The position numbers and the translations under genes are program-made. A stretch of 64,000 nt of DNA from positions 3,863,148-3,927,147 of the forward strand of contig OY725499.1 in assembly GCA_963281255.1 (NCBI GenBank). Direction: 5' to 3'. Positions 44,801 to 53,800 of the stretch are shown one piece after another (positions within the stretch are counted from its first letter, which is position 1; each line of letters begins with the position of its first letter). The notes beneath the pieces are model-generated. The model did not search any database. It saw nothing but the letters and a program-made list of their open reading frames with translations, and was not told the origin of the DNA. This DNA is from Aphrocallistes beatrix (taxonomy: Eukaryota > Porifera > Hexactinellida > Sceptrulophora > Aphrocallistidae).

Positions 44801-47800
44801 TTGCAATTTCAATGCAATTTCTTAAAGTCAATATTATAGCATATTATGTGTCTTGGTATTTTGCTGTTCAATGAGTTGTGTTTTACCTAGATTTAACCTA
44901 GATTTTTTTGTGTGAAGAACTTCCATTATGAGTTAACAAAATTTCATATTAAATTTCTCTTCTAATCGTAGTGATTTTCCAATACTACATTAGTTCCTTT
45001 TTGATTTGATGTGTCAAATTTATATTCAAGAAATGTGAAGCAATGGCAATGGCATAGTCCACATCCTTTTCTACTACTTCTACTATCTTTTGCTAGACTA
45101 ATGTTCTGATAACTGAATTCAAGTTGGTACTCAAATCTACTACAATAATTTAAACTGTGTTATGACGTATGTACAGTATCAGCGAATAGAGCACAGGATA
45201 TGTTCTTAGAAATGCAAAACTTTGATGGGTTAATTAAATACCATAAAATAGGATATTTCTTATTTTGATGACCAAAAATATCCTAAATTATTCATGAATT
45301 TCAGTTGATATTTTATTGAAGTGCCTGGATATAGGATACGTCAGATAATGGAAGATTTACCGTGTATAGTTCTGATTTTTCTTATCATCAAGGTCGCTGC
45401 TATCAACTGCTAAGTCTTCATACTTCAGAAATAAGAGAGAGTAGATGTTCTCCAGAATCTCCAACCTGCACAATGGATAACAATGTAATACGATATGTGT
45501 AATGCTAATACAAGGCCGGACCCACCGTGTTTGAAACAGAGTTGCACGCGGATCGACTTTTCTTATCGGCACGCGAGCCGTGCGGGCCGAATATAATAGT
45601 TTGCGAGCCCGTGAGCCGGAAATCTTGGCAGAACTCCCCACGATGACAACCGAGACGATATTTTTAATTGTCACGAGGTACCAATGAAGGAATACTTACG
45701 TAAATGGAACTTTGTTAGTTTCCACTTATTTGTGTTTGCAGAAACTCACTCCCATAAAAGGATTCCCTAAGTGTCTCTCTATAGTTAGTAACTTACAAAG
45801 CGGGCCAAAAATATTTATGCGAGCTTCTTGCGGGCCGAATAATTTAGTTGCGGGCCGCGGTTACAAATTTCAGCCCGCGTGCAACTCTGGTTTGAAATAA
45901 TCCGGTTTACCAACCGTACGCTGTAATATAAAATAAAAGTATATAACATCACTAATCAATCGTGACAGGACCTGTAGTTCAGGGGATGGACAGATTGTAG
46001 ATAGTTCTTCACATCCTCCAGGATCTTATTGATGTAAGCGTCAATGGCGAGTATGAGAGTGATTTGGTCTGCATTCAAGCTAGATCTGTCATTGTAAGTA
46101 GAATCTTCTGATAGGAACGGTTTGTCTAGGAGTGAACCAGAGTCTTGCTGAGGAATGAAAACTTCTCCAGAAGAAAACCTTTTCTCCAAACCCCTGAAAT
46201 ACATAGTAAAGTCATCATTTCAAATGTATAAAGAATATACTAAATACTAGTCCATCCCTGGTGCAAGTTTTTTGAGCGCGGCAGTGCTTATGTATAGATT
46301 GCTATGGCTCAAACTATGCTCAAATTATGCTCAAACTATGCTCAAATTATGCTCAAATTATGCTCAAATTATGCTCAAACTATGCTCAAATTATGCTCAA
46401 ATTATGCTCAAAATATGCTCAAAATATGCTCAAAATATGTTCAAAATATGCTCAAAATATGCTCAAAATATGCTCAAAATGTGCTCAAAATATGCTCAAA
46501 TAATGCTCAAGTTTTTATGACGGGAAATTAACATTATACTCAAATTATTTATGACGGTAAATTAACATAACAAACGCATTCGCTTGCTTGCGCGCTGCGC
46601 GGCTTTCGGACACTGCATGTTCGCAGAGTTACCCAGTGAGCGCTTGGGTATAAAAGAGAAACAATACGTCGATTTCTTGTTCTCTATAAGTATGCTGAAT
46701 TGCCATTTGTCTGCAGTAACATTAATGAAATCAGAACTGTAGCAGAAAATTTAAGTCATTCGCCAGAACAATTAGAATACATCTCTATTTACAATGTAAG
46801 ATAGGCATACTAACTTGGAGCAGGAGAGGATCTCTAGCAGTTGTCCCCTCGCCCCCTCCTCCTTGAGGAGAGAGCTGAGCTGAGCTGAGCAGAGAATGGC
46901 GTCCATCGTGAGTCTGATAGCACAGAAGGACTTGTAGACAGCTATGTCTCTAGCCTGAGAGGACGTCTTAGGGATACTCGTAGCCTCTGTTCCAGGGATG
47001 CTAGCAGAGAGAGGAGTATCATAATGGATGAAGTGAATAACTAATGCGCTCTGTGATTGGTTAAAATTAGAAGAAAGATAGGAAGATCATGAACTTGACG
47101 AATGTGAAATTACTATATTGCCATTATAATGACTTTGATACTATTTGAGTATTCCCTACAAACTCCTCGTAATTAGATCGAAAAACTGCTCATACAAAAG
47201 TCCAACACAGTAGGTGCATATACTATTGGACATAGTGATAATACTGGGTGCATGGAATGTTGGGTCATATTATCACTATATCCAATATCTACTGCAGGGG
47301 TCGGCAACCTATGGCACGCGGAGTTGAAAATAAATGTAGGTCGGTAGACCAACATTTATGTAGATTCTGGGGTCGGTACCCCTAGGCAGGCGTGCCACTG
47401 GCACACAAGTTCATAAATATGTCGACATTATAGGCAAACTGGCACAATTCATTCAAAAGGTTGCCGGTCCCTGATCTACTGTATCTTCTATGTAACCGTA
47501 GCAGTCGTAACTTACTCTCCGATAGAAGGGGACATCTTGAGTAGCTCCATTATCTCCTTGGGATCGGACGAGGAGAGAGAGTTGCTCTGGTGGAGCATGT
47601 ACAGGATGGACTGGGACTCTAGACGTGTGAAGATGTCTCCTTCTTGCTGGAAGGAACCGCTGGAGATGCTAGAGCCGCTGCTAACTGATAGAATAGGCCT
47701 ACACGGATGAAATGGAAGATCAGGCTAGCCAATAGAATTTAACTTTCATCTGCGGAATCTCGTGAAATTGATTCATTAATAAAATATTCTTTCAGTTTTC

Positions 47801-50800
47801 CTTCAAAGTATATGCTAAAGTTATCGAACGTATCAGAAATGTAATTTAATAAATAAATAAAAGTCTAAGACGCTACCTGACTTTGTCTATGCACCAGTCT
47901 GCCAGGTTGACTTGGTAGTAGAGCTTCTGTATAGCAGCGAAGAGTGCAGGCTGGGAACTCTGATCCTAGTTCACAGGGAAATAATTAAATTGGTGTTAAT
48001 TTCTGAATTAGTGAAATGAATGCAGTTTGTAGTAACAGTGTATTGTTAGCCAAAATGTTATTGAGAAGCAAAAGGGCTGAAAAGCCTTATATGAAACATT
48101 ATTGATCTTGGTACAGTACACTCCCGCTAATCCGAAAACCCAAAATATAATCTTATTCACCTCTATGCTTTGAATCAAAGTTTATATCTTTCAATAAGAT
48201 TGAGAAACCCTTTTAAAAACGCAATCATAGCAAAATAATATCTTTAATATTCTAACAATACAAATGTATAATATTAATCCCCCATTGAATTAGTGTTATT
48301 TTACTAATCGGAACAAATTCACTAAATCCGAACGATATTTCGGATCATTAGTACAGAGTTGTCGGATTAGCGGAGTGTACTGTACTAGTAGAAATGTAAC
48401 GTCATATTAACACACTACGAAAAACTATTCCATAAAAGCAGACACACCAACAGGAGCATCAAATATATTCTCAACTAACAACACAACAGTATTATTCTGT
48501 TCAGACTGGTAGTCCTGTTGCATGAAAAAATGCCCCCACCATGGATATTCATGTAATATGGGGGGGGGGTAAATTTCATGGAGTTAGCGTGAAAAATTGC
48601 CCCCCCGTGAAAAAATGCCCCCACCATGGATATTCTTGAGTTTAACACTAAATATTGCTGATACTATTTATATACGATACATTTATGAAAGTCATTGTTA
48701 TTACTTCACACGACTAGTTTGTTGATTTGCAATGCTTTAGTAAACGAATAGAAGCCAAATAGCATTCAAAATGTTTTGTATAAGCATTGACATACTTTAG
48801 AATATCCATGGTGGGACATTTTTTCATGCAACAGTCCTACTCTGTGACAGCATACCTGAGGATAGTAGAGTGTGTCAAGTAGTTTCTTCGCAGACTGCAT
48901 GCTCTTGCAATGCTCCCAAGCTAGGAGGAGGAGGAGAGAACTCATCGGTCTCCACTCGGGGTCTCGCATTAGTTCTGAGAGAGAGTCAAAGTCGTTCTCC
49001 CTCACTAGCTCAAGCCCTCGATCCTAAGGGAACGTAATAATATGAAATACGCACACTGTATTCATTCAGTAACAAACATATACGTACAATGTAGTGGACA
49101 GTATACAGTGGAATTCCTTTATTAGCAATATTGCTCTATTAGCAACCAATTTACAGGTCCCAGGTGAAGATTTTGTGTTAATTCTGTTCCCTTTTTAGCA
49201 ACTATTTTATGAGCAAAACTCGAGTTGCTAATAAGCGAATTCCACTGTATATCCCTAATACTAATATCTGGTACTATTAGGCTGTATAAATACAGGAAAT
49301 TATTACTATTATCCACGGTTCGTTATTCTAAATTTGATTGTTTAGATTGAAGTACCGAATTGTGTCCCAGGCATAGGCGTCGTAACCCATCCGGTTACCC
49401 GGCAATGGCCGGGCGGCCCAGAGTGAATGCCGGGTACTACCCGGCAGGCCGGGTGCTACCCGGTCTGATGTCGGATGCTACCCGGTAAAAAGCTTAGTGC
49501 ATGGCCTACTTAACTCAGGCCTCACAGTAGAATGGAAATATTGTACCAGGGATGCAGTCGAAGCCGGTAATTGTTAATTAACCACAATATTTTATTCATG
49601 TTTATCTATTCACAATTACCCATAACATTTTCATACAATCATGTTCGTATATACTTAAATTTGTAAAAATAGTATTCAAATATAATTTAATCATAATAAT
49701 AAATATTTACATACATTTCTTTTTTGCACTAGCTACGTACTTACATTTGAAATGCCGACCAGTTGCTCGGCACCTGGCTGCAAGTGTAACTACAAATCTG
49801 AAGATCGTGTGACTCTTTTCAAGATGCCGCAGAAACCAGATCAACTTAGACACGCTTGGGTTCGGGCACTCCGCAGAGATTATATAGACGAGTTAAAGGC
49901 TGTTTACGTCTGCGTGAAGGACTTTACGACTGAAGATATCGAGTACACGCACAAGGTTTCCAACGGAGAAAGTACTTTTCGCGGAATCCCTAGAGTGAAC
50001 CCAAAGCTGAAGGATGATGCTGTACCAGTCTTTCTACCAGGATGTTCTTCATACTACTCCCAATCTGCAGCTAAGCGAAGTCGTCCGTCTCTCGACTCAA
50101 AAGATGACGAGTTCCTCAATCAAGCTTTGACACTTAGCTTGAGATCTGAAGCAGAAGAAAAAGAGAGATTCAAGGTTAGCTGCTTCCAGGAAATGCAAGG
50201 TAAGTATCACTTATTTCTTTACCTAACACCTGGTCATTATGGTACCCAGATGAACATAGCTTGATTTTTATGCGTCCTAGTTTAGAGAATTCTAGTATAC
50301 TAGTTTATGTTTATTTGGTAGTAACGTTCGATCTTTCTATCAAGGCCTTTTGTAAAAATGAGATTTTTCCACATTCACTCAGTTGCCTGAGTGAAATTCG
50401 ACAACTTGAATCACTTGTGAATGAGATTTCTAGTGCGCCTTATCGATGTGAGCCATCTAAGAATTCTGTATCTACTGCTTCCCATATACACTGCCCTACC
50501 AAAAGTATTCGTACACCTCAATATTTCCCATTAATATAGTACTAAAATGGCTATATTAAAGAATGATCATGCAGTTAAAATATAAGAGATATAGTATATT
50601 TGATTTCAGATTCGTATTCTACGCATTTGAATTACCTACAAGTATTTTCGAAGTTTCAAATCAATTGCTAATTGCCAAGGTTAAAATTCCCGACCTGTGC
50701 CACCATGTACCACTTTTCTAGAGTCTCAACCACTGTAGCAGATGGTGATAGGTGACACAGGGTAGCACAGGATGATAAATTTCGGTATAGTTAAACTTAA

Positions 50801-53800
50801 TTGATTTGAAAACTCTAAAATAGGTCATTCAAAGGCGCAGAATACGAATCTGAAATCAAATATACTGTATCTCGTCTAGTTTAACTGCATGACAGTTCAG
50901 TAATAGACGCATTTAGTACTATTTTAATGGGAAATATTGAGGTGTACGAATACTTTTGGTAGGGTAGTGTATCATCAGCGAATGTTCATATCCAACAAGC
51001 CATTAATATTATGCATACTAGTTCGGATGTGGAAACATCTGAGCATCCAGAAATTTGTCGACTCCAATTCATTCAATGTCAATTAGAAAACAACCTTGTT
51101 CCCAAAAATAGACGTAGATACAACATACTCACACAAATATTATCTCTTAAAACACATCTGATCTCGCCAGCTTGTTATAAGTATTTCCAGCACATGCCTT
51201 GCCTATCACTTCCTCACTTCAATACTTTAGAAAAATTGTACTCTTCATTTGGGCTCGAATATGAATTCTTTCCATTCCTGAGGCAAGCAACGTGTTCTTT
51301 TTCGAATGAACAAAAACATGTCATCCTTCAAATAGATGAAATTCACGTAAACTCGGTACAGTAGAACTCGGTTAGTACGTACTCGGGATACAACGTACTT
51401 CGGTTTAGTACGCACTCATTTCTCTGAACCAGAATTCATTTATTATATAGATTCCTATGTAATATCAACTCGGTTAGTACGTACTTACGGATAGTACGAG
51501 CTTTTTTCCCGCTTCCTGGAGGGGTACTAACCGAGTTCTACTGTATATCATACAAGGGAGGCAAAATTATTGGATACAATATATGTCCAGATAATCCTAC
51601 GAAAACTGTAATTGCTATCATGGTCTCTAGCCTCAGAAAAAATGTCTTGCATTGTTCGTCTGTTACCATGAAGGGCCAGCGAGGAAAATTCTAGTAGAGC
51701 TTGCTTTAAACTCAATAGTAGATAGCAATGATTGTGATGTCTGGGAAAATACATGTCCTTCCTGCAATATTCCTTGTTTTTCGATTCTACGTAGGTTGTT
51801 ATTTGTTTCAGGAAAAAGTAAGTATGATAGCTAATAAAGGAAAAAATTATAATTCCATGGTAGTATGCAGAGGAATTGAAAAACGTAAATTGAAAAAATT
51901 TAACTCTTAATATCCTTATATTTTAATATAGTAGTATGTGTTTAACTTTATTTTTCTTTATTTAGTTCAGCTGTAAGCCGGCCAACCTTTCTCACATGCC
52001 AGTAACTCAACCCTCAATTTGTTAATCGGAGACAACAACAGCGCTAAAATGATCGAAATAAAGTTTATGTATTGTAAAACTGTTTTAATACATTATTGAT
52101 TGTGATTGTAGTAGTATTGTCTTGTTTATTTCAATTATTTAAATGAAATATATGATATATATATATATCACTTCAATACTCAATATAGTATAGATGATGG
52201 AGACATTTAAAATAGAAATTAATGAGGGTTAGATCAAATGTGAACGCTCAAGCCTATCACTCAAATCATTATATACTTAAATTACCACGAAATATTGAAA
52301 AGTTGGTATTTCATTGTTCGGCTTCGATCGCATCCCTGGTCCAAATTTCACATTCTACTGTGAGGCCTGAGTTAAGTAGGCCATGCTTAGTGCTATTATG
52401 TACTGGTAATTGGCTGTTACTAATTCCTCATGTAGATCAAGGGTTCACGGCCCATTTGGCTGACGGTAACGCTGGATCAGCTGAAGATACGGCCCGATTA
52501 ACTGACTGAACGGCCCTGGATTATTGTGGCCGGGCAGTCCAAAGGTAGGAAATAAAGTTTACGATGCCTATGGTCCCAGGTACAACTTATGATATTCAAA
52601 AAAATTTAGTGCCGTCCAATTCCATTGGGAATGAGGATAAGTTTAACTAATTAAATTCTAAATTCCTAAGATTTGTTATTCTCAATTAACACGATACGTG
52701 CACTATAGAAGCATTGTTATAACATGGAATCAAAACGTAGCCGTCCTGTTCATTCCATTCAAATTCGAGCCTCCACATATCACTCCAATTCATCATTATT
52801 ATAATCGTTTCAAGCGTACATGTACTCATGTCAAGACAGGAATATACTACATCCATCCAAAATGTATCCGTAATGAAACTCGATTGATTACGAGTAAACT
52901 GATCTGATATACGAGTGCTCATTGACTCATTGACGTACTCTACTGACATGATATAACAGCACGTTAATGATAAAAGTCTGACAATGGCAATTGAAAATGA
53001 TTATATTACCCGATTTAACCCTTGAAGCATTTGGTTTTTTCTATTTATAGCAGTAACCCCAAACTTGTATGGCTTCCCCATTGAAAATGGCTTAAACCGG
53101 AAATGACGCAACACATTCCTGTGGCAAGCGTGAGTTTTAAGACGTATATTGTTTGATGGAATAAATGTTATGAAAAATTTTCCACCTAACAGCATGGTTA
53201 CAGTGAACTAGGACATAAGAACTTATATTAACAATTTAGATATTGTTACTAGCTAACATTATTCTTACCGTGGGTATTACTGAAATAATATTACTGAAGT
53301 TAAGTGACATTTCACAAATATTGTTTGTTTCGGAGGGAAAATGTTTTGAAATTTTATCTTAATGATAATATGGTGTTGGGATACGTTGCGAATTTCCTGT
53401 CATCGCATCTCCTTTAAATCACTAAACTGGGTGGAGTGGCTTCGAAGTTGTTGTTGTTGTTGAAAATTTGGCGCCCCACTCCAGCTTCTCAGAAGGAAGG
53501 AAAGTCTTCAATCCTCTCTCACTCTCGAAAACTCTCCCCAATTAATCCGTATCCATTGAGATCGAATAAATATACAAATTAAATGTTTCCGAAATTTTGA
53601 TAATTTCTCCTTAATAAGCAAGAACTGTGATGTAGCTCAATAGTGGAGTTCTATGGCACTGCTTTAGCTCAGACGATGTACTGAGTAGACAGACAGCTGA
53701 GTCATACTTTCCAATAAACTTAGTAATCTCCTGGTTCAGGATTATACATACATGAGAGTTTCTACAACTTAAATATTAATCTTATAAATATATTTAGATT

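Larger units (their letters stand above)
49752..51834 (+). pseudogene. THAP-domain P-element transposase, broken
   Basis: Exon 1 (49752-50199) starts MPTSCSAPGCKCNY with a THAP zinc-finger fold (LFKMP, W, VYVCVKDFTTEDI) and the DAVPVF motif, then donor gtaagt. Exon 2 probably starts at 50286 (phase fits). It runs through LQFIQCQLENNLVPKNRRRY, SLPHFNTLEKLYSSFG and LQIDEIHVNS (family catalytic Asp), then GGKIIGYNICPDN. It is interrupted by MITEs at 50489-50969 and 51359-51543, each between matching TA dinucleotides in otherwise continuous frame. A one-base slip in a run of A near 51634 and loss of the C-terminal half leave it inactive. The usual last His of the THAP C2CH set appears to be Asp (CVKD). 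Confidence 0.88.
49372..52572 (+). mobile_element. P-like DNA transposon, 3.2 kb, defective
   Basis: Ends are CATAGGCGTCGTAA and, inverted, CATAGGCATCGTAA (13 of 14). Flanking 8-bp direct repeats gtcccagg lie at 49364-49371 and 52573-52580, the duplication size of P elements. Subterminal inverted repeats of about 75 bp: 49492-49566 versus 52321-52394. The left subterminal zone also repeats CCGGGTNCTACCCGG units. Inside is a THAP/P-type transposase gene with missing C-terminal part. The element sits between ZFYVE26 exons, antisense to that gene. Confidence 0.92.

Noticed and set aside
46272..46531. Two overlapping plus-strand frames of repeated Cys-Ser-x-Tyr-Ala-Gln type
   Set aside because: Produced by the 11-bp tandem array, which is open in several frames; no start context or promoter.
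52222..52509. Plus 95-codon frame
   Set aside because: Lies in the right subterminal inverted repeat of the P-like element; its left partner is not coding.
52686..52949. Minus 87-codon frame with several tryptophans next to the P-like element
   Set aside because: Tempting as a ZFYVE26 exon, but the neighbouring exons at 53.5 and 49.0 kb already join in phase with the right family length; no good acceptor.
53468..53476. TTTGGCGCC, an E2F-like site that could mark a promoter
   Set aside because: It falls inside a probable ZFYVE26 exon and the gene continues upstream of it.
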